A stretch of DNA of 64,000 nt from the NCBI GenBank assembly GCA_025506515.1, contig CM046442.1:107218849-107282848 (forward strand), written 5' to 3'. Shown here piece after piece: positions 55,394-64,000 of the stretch. The notes beneath the pieces were generated by a model, which saw only the letters and a program-made list of their open reading frames with translations, made no database searches and was not told the DNA's origin. The stretch comes from Flaveria trinervia. Lineage: Eukaryota > Streptophyta > Magnoliopsida > Asterales > Asteraceae. Numbering within the stretch: the stretch's first letter is position 1; every line of letters starts with the position of its first letter. The position numbers and the translations under genes are program-made.

Positions 55394-55835
55394 TGTGCAG
55401 TCAATCACTCCTCTGCGAAAGTCGTGTTTCACAAAATAAGTTGAGAGCTTCTCATACCATGCTCGTGGGGCTTGGTGGAGCCCGTAGAGAGCCTTATCCG
55501 GCTTGTAAACACTGTCTCGATGATATGGATCCTCAAATCCTTCGGGTTGACTGACATACACTGTCTCTCGAATTTCCCCATGAAGGAATGCACTCTTCAC
55601 ATCTAATTGATAGACTTTAATCTTCATATACGATGCATAGGCAAGGAAGATACCGATGGATTCCATCCTTGCCACGGGTGCAAACACTTCATTGTAGTCA
55701 ATCCCCTCGACTTGGCGAAATCCCTGAACAACCAGTCGAGCCTTGTTCTTGATAATGACCCCTTGGTCATCCTTCTTGCATTTCAAGACCCATTTGGTGC
55801 CAATGACCTTAGCACCTTTAGGTCTATCTACCAGA
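55394..55835 (-). pseudogene. Element D reverse transcriptase N-terminal half
   Basis: Follows directly from the linker after one stop/shift at about 55838. LVDRPKGAKVIGTKWVLKCK, KARLVVQGFRQVEGIDYNEV, FAPVARMES, YQLDVKSAFLHGEIRE and LYGLHQAPRAWYEKLS run open for about 145 codons. Stops at ...VIDCTLF where G inserted; the YVDD half lies at 33795. Confidence 0.93.
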
Positions 55836-55837
55836 GT

Positions 55838-57190
55838 TCATACTTCTAACTTCTTGAACTGAAGAAGTTCTTCTTGCATGGCACTCACCCATGCCTCAGC
55901 GTTTAGTGCATCACTGATGTATTTTGGCTCAAACTGCAAGACGAAACACCGATAAGCACCATCATGAATGTATCCCTTTTCCATAACAGAGGCATAATCA
56001 GCTGAGTACAGCTGATTTTGGGTTTGTACTCCTGATCTGACATCCCCAATGACATTGTCTAAGGGATGATAGACGTTTAGACGTGATCCTAGAGTAGTAG
56101 GAACAGCTACCTCAGAGCCAAGATTATAAACATTTGGTTCTGCATCTGAGGTAGAAGGAGTTTGAGGTTCCGAAGTCGAAGGTGCATCACCATTAGATGC
56201 TTGTGGACTTTCAGGAACTGGAACCTGTTCCTCCTGATTGTTCTGGTCATCTTCTTCAGCTTCATCTTCAGAGAAGGAGTCACTATCGTCGACTACTTCC
56301 CCTGATTGAGTAGATGATTCTCCCTGTGAACTCGATGATGTTGAATCAAGAGATTGTGTATTAAAGATATCATACATCATTCGAGTAGCTAACTCATCGT
56401 TAGAAGGAGAGATAGGGATGTTGAAGGACTTAAAGAATCCATCATAGTCGAAAAAGTAGGCGGGTCCTTTGCCAGTAGGTGGTGTGGTATATCTCTGAAC
56501 ATCAACATTACACCACACTTCTACTAAACCCATTGAGTTGTTGTAAACTCTCTTGTTCGGTATGTTGTATCCTAAGAAGATCCCTTCATCAGTCTTCTCG
56601 CTAAATTTTCCTTCTTGAGTTTTCTTCAGAAGTGTGCACGGCGTGCCAAAGGGTTCGAGATACTCCAGATTCGGTTTACGTCGTTGTAGTAGCTCGTAAC
56701 ATGTCTTTCCGTGGCGCTTGACTATCAGAACTCGATTCAGTGTATAACATGCATTAGCCACTGCCTCATTCCAGAATTGGATAGGCAGTTTCGAGTTTGC
56801 CAGCATTGTCTGTGCTGTCTCTATCAAGCTTCTATTCTTTTTCTCAGCAACACCATTCATCTGAGGCGTGTAGACAGAAGTGAATTGATGCACAATTCCT
56901 TTTCCTTGCAGTAAGCCTCCATCCACTGATTCCTGAATTCAGTCCCATTGTCTGAGCGTACTTGTCTCACCTTCAGCTTGTAGAGAGATTCTAGTGTGGT
57001 TACTAACTCCTTGAATGACTCAAATGTTTCTGATTTAGACTTCAGAAACATTACCCAAGAGAATCTTGTGTAGTCATCAGTAACCACAAAACAGTACAAG
57101 TCGCCTACAATGCTCTTTGTACTGACTAGACCAAACAGATCCATGTGAAGAAGTTCAAGAGGAAGCTTGATAGAATGAACTTTCTTTTCC
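55838..57190 (-). pseudogene. Element D integrase and linker (two frames)
   Basis: First piece (57144-56857): MDLFGLVSTKSIVGDLYC (first Asp), DDYTRFSWVMFLKSKSE and RSDNGTEFRNQWMEAYC (second Asp). One base is lost near 56905, and the next frame carries GIVHQFTSVYTPQMNGVAEKK (the catalytic Glu segment), SKLPIQFWNEAVANACY and GIFLGYNIPNK, then a Ser/Asp/Glu-rich linker (56400-56150) and the pre-RT block WVSAMQEELLQFKKLEV. A's copy of this region has Asn at the second Asp; D retains it. Confidence 0.92.
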
Positions 57191-57793
57191 TTATGAGTCT
57201 TCTTTGTCTGTTTGCCTTTCTTGCATGCTACGCAGAATCAGGAATTTGGAAATTTTGACGTTAACACCTCGCACTAGATCCTTTTGAATGAAGTGATTCA
57301 TCTTCCGTTGATTTATGTGTCCCATTCTCCTGTGCCAGGAAATGGAGTCCTTCTCAATAGCTTTTGATAGGAAGCACTGAACTTCATGATCCGTTGTAAA
57401 AGCCGTTGAGAGATCCAAAACATAAAGGTCTTTATATCTTGAAGCTGTCATCAGAACTTGGTCCTCCGGAATCACATAGTCTTTCTTTAGGACGTCACAT
57501 TTCTTGTTGTCAAATATGACTTTAAACCCTTTATCGCAGATTTGGGAAACAGAAAGTAAGTTGTTTTGAAGTTGTTGAACGTAGTTCACCTTATCAAACT
57601 TAACTTTCTGATTTCCAACTTCTCCCTGAGCTGTGATACAGCCTCCTTTGTTTCTAGCAAACGAAACATGCCCTCCTTTTATTTGCTTGACGTTTGATAA
57701 AAGAGCCTTGTTTCCTGTCATGTGCCTAGATACTCCGCTGTCTACAATCCACGTGTTGGTTTCAGCACTGTAGCGAACACCCTGCACATACAA
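57191..57793 (-). pseudogene. Element D protease and GAG-pre-integrase
   Basis: A 200-codon frame: GVRYSAETNTWIVDSGVSRH (active DSG), MTGNKALLSNVKQIKGGHVS, VQQLQNNLLSVSQICDKGFK and SISWHRRMGHINQRKMNHFI. It loses frame near 57230, before the Cys pair and KKGKQTKK. Upstream, one in-frame TAA (57803-57805) separates it from gag. Confidence 0.9.
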
Positions 57794-57802
57794 TGTAAAA
57801 CA

Positions 57803-60633
57803 TTAGTTTAGGTTAGGAACCCAAGCCTTTACTGGCTTGGGTTTCCCAGAGGAATCACACATCATGAATTCAACCCATTGACCCTTAGAGGGTGAGGGTA
57901 GCTTAGGTTTACTTCTTGTCATCATTATCAGACACAGAGGATGACTTCTCTTTCCATAAGCCGGATTTGTGCAATGCCTGTTTGAGATAAACAGTCGACT
58001 GGCTAATGTATTGAACGTTAGGTTCACTAGTTCTTCTAGGTGGAGTTAAAGAACTCTTAGAATGCCTAGGTTTTGAATCCTGAAGTTCAATCTTCTTCCT
58101 AGGTGTCTGATAGTAAGGACAAATGGAAGCAATGTGTCCACACTCTGCACAGTTGTAGCACGACCTGCTATCAACTTTATGATTAAACTTTCTTTGTGGA
58201 GATGTCTGTGACACCCTAGTAACTTCACTTAGTTTGGGTTTTGACTCTATTTCTTTTGATGTTTTCTTCTGTTTAACAAAATCAATTGTTTTAACATTTT
58301 TAACATCATTTTCCTTTTGGTTAACTGGTTTTTGACATGAAGCTTGTAAAAGATTAACATTAGCAGTCCTTTTAGATTCAGTTTTTACCTTGTTTGACTT
58401 GGACTTTATATTAACCTTTTCAAATTCTTTTTCCAGATTAACACAAGGCATTTTACCCTTTGCCTTTGAAGTGGCCTCCTTTTGTTTTGTTCCAGATTCA
58501 ATTGATGAACATGAGGAATCTGGATCACTAACAAGAGGAGTAGACACCACATGATCCTTGATGGGGTTGTTATTTATTGGTCTACTCTTAGTGTTTATCA
58601 AGGTCTCAGGTGATGGTGGAACCACTTTATAACCCAAACCCTCCCCGTTGTTACGCTCTCTCACTAAGTGTTGGACAATATGAGATGAACTTGTCCAACT
58701 GTGCAGTTTTTGCTTTAAAGAGTTAACTTCTACTTCTAAGACTGCTTTTTGTTTCTTAGTGTCTTCTAGGGAGTTAAGATAGTACCTAATGTCATTAGCT
58801 TGGTTAAATGCAACTACTTTAGTTTCCCTAAGCTGTTTAGTCAGAAGGTCTATCTTTTCTTTGTAACTATGCACATTTTGTTTTAAAACTCTATTAGCCT
58901 CAGTGCATAGTTGCAAATCCTTTACTAAGTTATCATTATGATCTAATAACCTAGCAAATTTCTCATCTATGCTGTCTCTAAAAGTATCACAATCAGAACA
59001 AGCATGATTTTTTAAACAGTTGGTCAGTGGTACTTACCTGAGGAGATTCGGAAGATTTAGCCATCAACGCAGCATTAGATGTCTCTGGTTCTGGTGATTC
59101 TGTCTTTGCTGTTGAAATCCCTTCTTCAGGATTGTAGCTGACCTCAGTTGCAGTTGTCTCTTCAATATTTGACATCGCTATCTCAACTGCAATATCTCCC
59201 TCACTCGCGGAATTATCATCTAAATCTTCTACACTGGCAATATTAGATTCCCCTGGAGAGACAAACCGAAAGCTACAGTCCTGTCCTTCATCATTATCAG
59301 CAATCAAGGCTTTTGGATCCTTGCTTGATAAAGTAGAACTGCTAGCTTGCTTGTCTTGACGAGTGAAGGACGAGAATGGGTTCCCGTTCCCAGTCTTCTT
59401 TGGGTTCACACATTCTCTCTTGAAGTGCCCCTTTTCTCCACAGTTAAAGTAGGTCACTTTACTCTTGTCAAAGCCAAAAGTAGTGTCCTTAGTAGCAACC
59501 AAGTTTTGTCCGGTCTTCTTCACGAACTTCTTTGCTCTCCGGACAGCACTTGCTAAGGCACACATAATATCCATTCTCTCCAGTTCAATCTCATCCACCT
59601 GCTCGTAGTCCTCATCTGCCAGATGGCAGTTTCCAATTTTTCCAGCAATGAGTCCATCATAGGAATGGACCACTGCTGCCAAGAGGTCCATGTGCTCTCG
59701 AGCTACTTCTACTGTCACGTTTCCAAGATTCTCAGTCTTCAGTCTGGTAGCATTTGCTTCGGATCTAATATATTGGGTACTAGAAGACCCTGACGATGCT
59801 GATCCTAAAGGAGAGACTTGTGAAGGACCAGATGAGCTTGACACAAAAGCAGTCTGAAGAGGTGCTCCAGACATCTTAACTTGAGAAGTGGCATTGTACA
59901 AAACTGGATTCTGAGTGTACGAAGACTTCTGAGCTTGATACTTCATCCTTAGTGCTTCTTCTCGCAGCTATAGTATGAAATCATTGATGTCCAACTTTGA
60001 TAGCAATTCATTCTGTCTCAGATTTGACACAAAAGAAGCCCAACTTTCTGGCAACCCGTCAGCAAAATTTGACACTCTATCTTCCATGATAGTTATGACA
60101 CCATGTGTGTGCAATTCACTCATCAGATGGTAGAATCTATCAATAACATCATCCAAACTCTCGTTTCCCATTGATGAGAAGTTGTCAAATTCTTTCTTCA
60201 GTTCCTTAGCTTTAATTGCCTTCAGCGAAGCATTCCCGTCGTATCTCTTTTCCAGCTCATCCCACAATTTCTTGGCTTGCTTATTCTCCGAGTACTGGTG
60301 GAAAATATCTTTAGGAATAGACTGTGTAATCAATGCATAAACTCTCTTCTCTATGTTATACTTAACTTTCTGAGCATCAGTCATCCCTCCCAAAGTAAGC
60401 TTTACCCCATCTGCTCCCACTGGCGTACTATACCCAATCTCGATAGCTTCCCACAAATTTGGATCCACTCCATTGAGGTAGATCTCAAAACATTGTTTCC
60501 AGTGGGGAAACTCATCTAACGTTAAGAGTTTTGGTGGTTTATTATGATTCCCCACCTCACTCTCAAGCAATAGTAGGTTATGGATCCTTGAGTCCTTGCC
60601 GACAGTAAACGCTGACATCTGATCTTCCATCAC
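57803..60633 (-). pseudogene. Element D gag (long, broken)
   Basis: ATG at 60633 (MMEDQMSAFTVGKD). The UBN2-type gag core LTLDEFPHWKQCFEIYLNGV and IPKDIFHQYSENKQAKKLWD is followed by DDVIDRFYHLMSELHTHGV. TAG at about 59965 lies inside an otherwise continuous frame. ELERMDIMCALASAVRRAKK follows, then knuckle 1 (YFNCGEKGHFKREC, first Cys replaced by Tyr). A frame change at an A-run near 59010 leads to a coiled-coil segment (58916-58690) and knuckle 2 CYNCAECGHIASIC (about 58165). Another shift near 57910 precedes PVKAWVPNLN and TAA at 57803. About 940 codons, Sirevirus-sized. Confidence 0.9.
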
Positions 60634-60659
60634 GATTAACTTTTAAGTGTACTAACAAA

Positions 60660-60905
60660 CTGTCAAACTGATGCGACTGGGTGATGCGAATGGGCTATCC
60701 GTGCGAATGAACTATGCGATTGGTTCAATCGTGCGGCTGAACTAAGCGATTGGTTCAGTCGTGCGAATGAAGCTGATGCGTATGAACACTGCAAACGGAT
60801 GGTTCAGTCGTACGAATGAAGATGCGACTCAGTCCAATCGTGCATCTGGTGTATGCGAATGAAGTCCAGTCGTGCGAATGGCTCAGTCTTGCGACTGAAG
60901 CTGCT
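60660..60905 (-). repeat. A/D palindrome cluster in element D 5' leader
   Basis: Copies such as GCGACTGGG, CAATCGTGCGGCTG, CAGTCGTGCGAATG and CAGTCTTGCGACTG lie between the PBS and gag ATG. The phase is irregular. Confidence 0.75.
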
Positions 60906-61100
60906 ATTTTGCGAAAATTTCTAGTTTAAACATGTTTTAGCCGTAAAAATTCGAAATTTCGCAAACCCTAATCGCCTAAGGCCGTAGAAACCGAAACTTG
61001 ATGAGCAGGGAACGTCCAAGACAACTTTTGACACAAAAGATTGCGTTTTTTAGTGTAAAAACACAAACTTTTTATTAATCTTGATTCAATCACACGTAAT
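60906..61100 (-). other. Element D leader, remainder
   Basis: Untranslated DNA between PBS and the motif cluster; no feature seen. Confidence 0.6.
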
Positions 61101-61123
61101 CAAGAGCCAAGGCTCTGATACCA
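61101..61123 (-). other. Primer binding site of element D
   Basis: Minus strand TGGTATCAGAGCCTTGGCTC, complementary to initiator tRNA-Met, 2 bp inside the LTR boundary at 61126. Confidence 0.93.
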
Positions 61124-61125
61124 CT

Positions 61126-61857
61126 TGTTAGGACCTGGTATTTGAACGAAATACCGAATGATTAACGTGTAAACCCAACCAAATAGTGCGGAATCCTATT
61201 TGATTGGCGATCCAATCAGTGAGAACGCACGTAGAATCAATAAAGTATTGAATCAAACGTTAAGAATCGATTAGGAATCGATCTACAGCGTTCTATGAAG
61301 TTGGAGTATCAACTTGGAGGCTTCTGGACGGCTAGGGTACGTCTGGAGTCGAAATAGAATGAATGCCCTCATTTTTCCATGAATTGGGTTGTATTTATAG
61401 GTTAGTATTGTTCATTCGTGCGACTGAACCATTAGTATGGTTCAGTCGTGCGATTGAACCATGCAGTTGATTCATCCGCACGACTGAGTGTTCAGTCATG
61501 CGACTGAGCCAATCTTATGTTACAATCATATGACTGATCCAATCTCCTGGTTCAGTCGTGCGACTGAGTCATTCGTATGAAGTTATTCATGCGTATGGTC
61601 CATTCGCATGGGCCATTCGCATGAGAACTTTATTTTGTTAAGTTTGAATGTATTAATTAATATAACATTATGTGTAACAATTCAAACAACCACAACCTAA
61701 TTACCAATTCAACATCGACCCATTAATGAAATATTAAACATTATAAATAACAAACAAACAATATCATTTCATTAATCATTCCAAGCATTACCTCAGAATC
61801 AGACAAACAAGATCTATTACATTCAAATCATGATCTAGGGACATACATGTATCAACA
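61126..61857 (-). repeat. Element D 5' LTR
   Basis: Plus-strand TGTTAGGACCTGG to TGTATCAACA, 732 bp. Shares the array, TATA, CTATTTGATTGG and GGACGGCTAGGG with 13012-13694. At 61857 it abuts element E's protease. Confidence 0.93.
61392..61566 (-). promoter_or_regulatory. LTR promoter of element D: six phased palindromes and TATA
   Basis: TATAAATA (minus, 61399-61392), a 13-bp gap, then palindromic units starting at 61413, 61443, 61473, 61493, 61523 and 61553 (steps 30, 30, 20, 30, 30). CAGTCGTGCGACTG at 61553-61566 is the best copy. ACCATTAGTATGGT (61428-61441) shows the intervening 15-bp unit. Confidence 0.85.
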
Positions 61858-62138
61858 AAATACAACCTTAAATTCTTTATCACATATCTAGGAGACAGAA
61901 AGTAAGTTATTTTAAAGTTTTGAACATAGTTTACCTTATCAAACTTAACTTTCTGGTTTCCCACTTCGCCTTGTGCAATGATATATCCTTCTTTATTTCT
62001 AGCAAATGAAACGTGTTCTCCTTTAATTTGTTTGACATTAGACAGGAGAGACAAGTTCCTAGTCATGTGCCTTGATACCACGCTATCAACAATCAAGGTA
62101 TTTGTAGTAGCATTATAGCGGACACCCTGCATATTCAA
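61858..62138 (-). pseudogene. Element E protease fragment
   Basis: GVRYNATTNTLIVDSVVSRH shows the protease site with DSG changed to DSV. MTRNLSLLSNVKQIKGEHVS and KVKFDKVNYVQ follow, with one shift, and the fragment ends at the D boundary. Confidence 0.85.
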
Positions 62139-64000
62139 AGGAAATGATTAGTTTAGGTAGGGACCCAAGCCTTAACTGGCTTAGGTGACCCGGAGAAATC
62201 ACACATCATAAACTCAACCCACTATCCATTTGAGGGTGAGGGCAAATCATTTTTCTTCTTGTTCTCATTATCAGACACTAGACTTGACTCTTCTTTTCAT
62301 AAGCCAGATTTGTATAAGGCCTGTTTGTGATAAACAGACGACTAGCTTACGATTTGAACTTTATGTTCACTAATTCTTTTTGGTGGAGTGATAGAACTCC
62401 TTTTTGAAGAACTTGGTTTAGTATCATGAAGTTCAATTTTCTTTCTTGGTGTCTGATAATAAGGACAATTAGAGGCGATGTGTACATACTTTCCACAATT
62501 GTAGCATGATCTATTTTCTACATGTTGGTGGAACTATTTCTATGGGGAAATGTGTGACACAGGTGTGACTTTAGTCTGTTTGGTTTGGACACTTCTTGTT
62601 TAGATGTTTTTTCTTCTTTAACAAAAATCATTGTTTGAACAGTTTTAACATCTTTACCCTTCTGTTTATTTGGACTATGACATGTAACACGTGGTTGGTT
62701 AACTTGTTTGGTCTTTTTGGGTTCAGAAATAGACATGTTTGAACCTAACTTTACTTAACCTTCTCAACATGTTCGTAAAAATTGACAATAGGCATCTTAC
62801 CTTTAGATTTCAAAGTGGCCTCCTTCTTTTTAGCGTCAGATTCCACCGATTTACTTGTGGAATCTGGATCACTAACTAGAGGAGTGGACATCACATGATC
62901 CTTGATTGGATTGTTATTTATTGGTATACATTTAGCATTCAACAAGATCTCATGTGGTGGTGGTACCACTTTAAAACCCAACCCCTCCCCGTTGTTACGT
63001 TCTTTCACTAAGTGCTAGACTATGTGAGAAGAACTGGTCCAACTGTGCAGTTTTTGTTCTAATGAGTTGACTTCGACTTCCAAAACTGGTTTTTCTTTCT
63101 TAGTTTCTTCCAGGGAGTTTAAATAGAACTTTATGTCATTGGCTTGATTAAAAGCAACAACTTTGGTTTCCCTTAGTTGTTTATTTAAAAGTTCTACTTT
63201 CTCTTTATAATTGTGCTTATTTTATTTTAAAATCCGATTAGCTTCTATGCACTGTTGTAAGTCATTTACTAAGCTATCATTATGGTCTAATAACCTAGCA
63301 AATTTTGAATCTATTCTTTCTCTAAATTTATTACATTCATTACAAGCATGACTTTAAAAAGTTGGTCTTTGGTACTTACCTGTGAAGATTCGGTTGAATC
63401 AGCCATCATTGCAGAGTTTGAATCCTTAGATGCTAGAGATTCTGAACATGTCATTTTGAGATCCTCTTCATTCAGGTGATTGACCACATTCGCAGTATCT
63501 TCATTATTTGACATCACTAGTTCAACTGCGATTTCACTTTCGCTTGCAGTGTCATCATCCAAACCCTCGACATTTGCAATGTTGGATTCACCCGGAGAAA
63601 CAAAACAAAAGGTCCAATCTTGTCCTTTGTCGTCTTGTGCAGTCAAGGCCTTAGTTTCCTTGCTTGATGAGGTAGCACCACTTGTGGGTTTGTCTTGATG
63701 ATTGAAGGTTGACAATGGATTACCATTACCTGTCTTCTTGGGCTTAACACATTCATGTTTGAAATGCTCCTTCTCTCCATAGTTAAAACAGGTAACTTTG
63801 GTTTTATCGAAACCAAAGGTAGTGTCCTTTGTGGCTATCAAGTTTTGTCCAGTATTTTTCACAAACTTCTTCGCCCTCCAGACAGCACTAGCCAACGCCC
63901 ACATGATATTCATTCTTTCGAGTTCAGTTTCATGCACCTGCTCATAATCTTTATTTGCGAGATGGCAGTTTCCAATCTTCCCAACAACTAGACCATCATA
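62139..64000 (-). pseudogene. Element E gag fragment (broken)
   Basis: ELERMNIMWALASAVWRAKK (about 63928), then a degenerate knuckle FNYGEKEHFKHEC (second Cys is Tyr), SPGESNIANVEGLDDD, a frame change near 63350 and the coiled-coil region HACNECNKFRERID in another frame. Further on are NNGEGLGFKVVPPP, a KTKQVNQPR part and a C-terminal PVKAWVP tail with an early stop about 62165. It matches D gag residue by residue over most of its length. Confidence 0.87.

Larger units (their letters stand above)
13012..61857 (-). mobile_element. Element D: Sirevirus-type Ty1/copia, split by two later insertions
   Basis: Read on the minus strand: 5' LTR 61857-61126, PBS 61123, gag 60633-57803, protease and integrase 57793-55838, RT 55835-55394, then (after G) 33795-32863, third ORF 30838-27589, PPT 27574-27564, and 3' LTR 27563-27512 plus 13694-13012. 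G occupies 33801-55393 and C occupies 13695-27511. Removing both leaves roughly 13.4 kb. Its two LTRs are clearly diverged, so it is old. No target duplication joins the outer ends (AATAA at 13007-13011 against AAATA at 61858-61862). Confidence 0.9.
61858..64000 (-). mobile_element. Element E: another A/D-family Ty1/copia copy, cut at both ends
   Basis: Minus-strand gag and protease start, homologous to D's 60000-57500. It enters from the right window edge. It ends abruptly at 61858 in the protease (...KNLRLYF) where D's 5' LTR begins. The rest of E's pol is not found beyond D's other end (13011), which is microsatellite. Confidence 0.88.

Noticed and set aside
58960..59030. Short intron in D gag from GTAAGT to TTTTAG
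   Set aside because: Removing it does not restore the downstream gag frame in D or in E.

Overview
This window is plant nuclear DNA, almost certainly eudicot heterochromatin-like sequence. It is AT-rich, full of (AAT)n and (AT)n microsatellites, and built mostly of LTR retrotransposons; I see no convincing host gene, tRNA or rRNA gene. The protein flavour of the Ty1/copia and Ty3/gypsy pol and of the extra 3' ORFs resembles elements abundant in Asteraceae, but that is recollection and only a moderate-confidence guess. Every coding region carries stops or frameshifts, so the genes are annotated as pseudogenes.

Layout. (1) 1-9230, + strand: element A, a 5'-cut Sirevirus-type Ty1/copia element with integrase, RT-RNase H, a long non-coding gap, an extra third ORF, PPT and a truncated 3' LTR. 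(2) 9231-13011: low-complexity DNA with one unrecognised ORF (about 10042-10640, - strand), the 3' end of an old Ty3 chromovirus F (- strand, about 12258-12650) and a large AAT microsatellite. (3) 13012-61857, - strand: element D, same family as A, exploded by later insertions. Element C (13695-27506, + strand, a second Sirevirus family, target duplication GTAAG/GTAAC) sits in D's 3' LTR. A Ty3/gypsy Tekay-like chromovirus G (33801-55388, + strand, target duplication AACAG/AATAG) sits in D's reverse transcriptase. Element B (38881-49980, - strand, a third Sirevirus family, perfect target duplication GTTTG) sits in G between protease and RT. (4) 61858-64000, - strand: element E, another copy of the A/D family, broken in its protease at the D boundary.

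The main biological point is a pattern shared by the copia elements. Each carries, 3' of pol, a third ORF with a conserved N-terminal domain, low-complexity middle and C-terminal domain. In front of that ORF lies an internal promoter with its own TATA box and, in A, C and D, traces of a leader intron. In A/D a second intron of about 150 bp lies inside the ORF. Each family has its own short motif, repeated in phase in the LTR upstream of TATA and again near the internal promoter. In A/D the motif is a 14-bp palindrome, CAGTCG-NN-CGACTG, spaced 30-30-20-30-30 bp, and the last copy ends exactly 13 bp before TATA in all five promoters examined. C uses a 19-bp period CTACGGAAGAACAA unit; B uses 13/15-bp CTTCAG units plus CAGTAGTT...AACTACTG palindromes.

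The A/D palindrome also occurs, again with a 30-bp period, in the LTRs of the unrelated Ty3 element G. One explanation is an element-encoded DNA-binding (activator or anti-silencing) factor that co-evolves with family-specific sites and that G may parasitise. This is inference; the motif, spacing and splice-signal patterns are directly visible.
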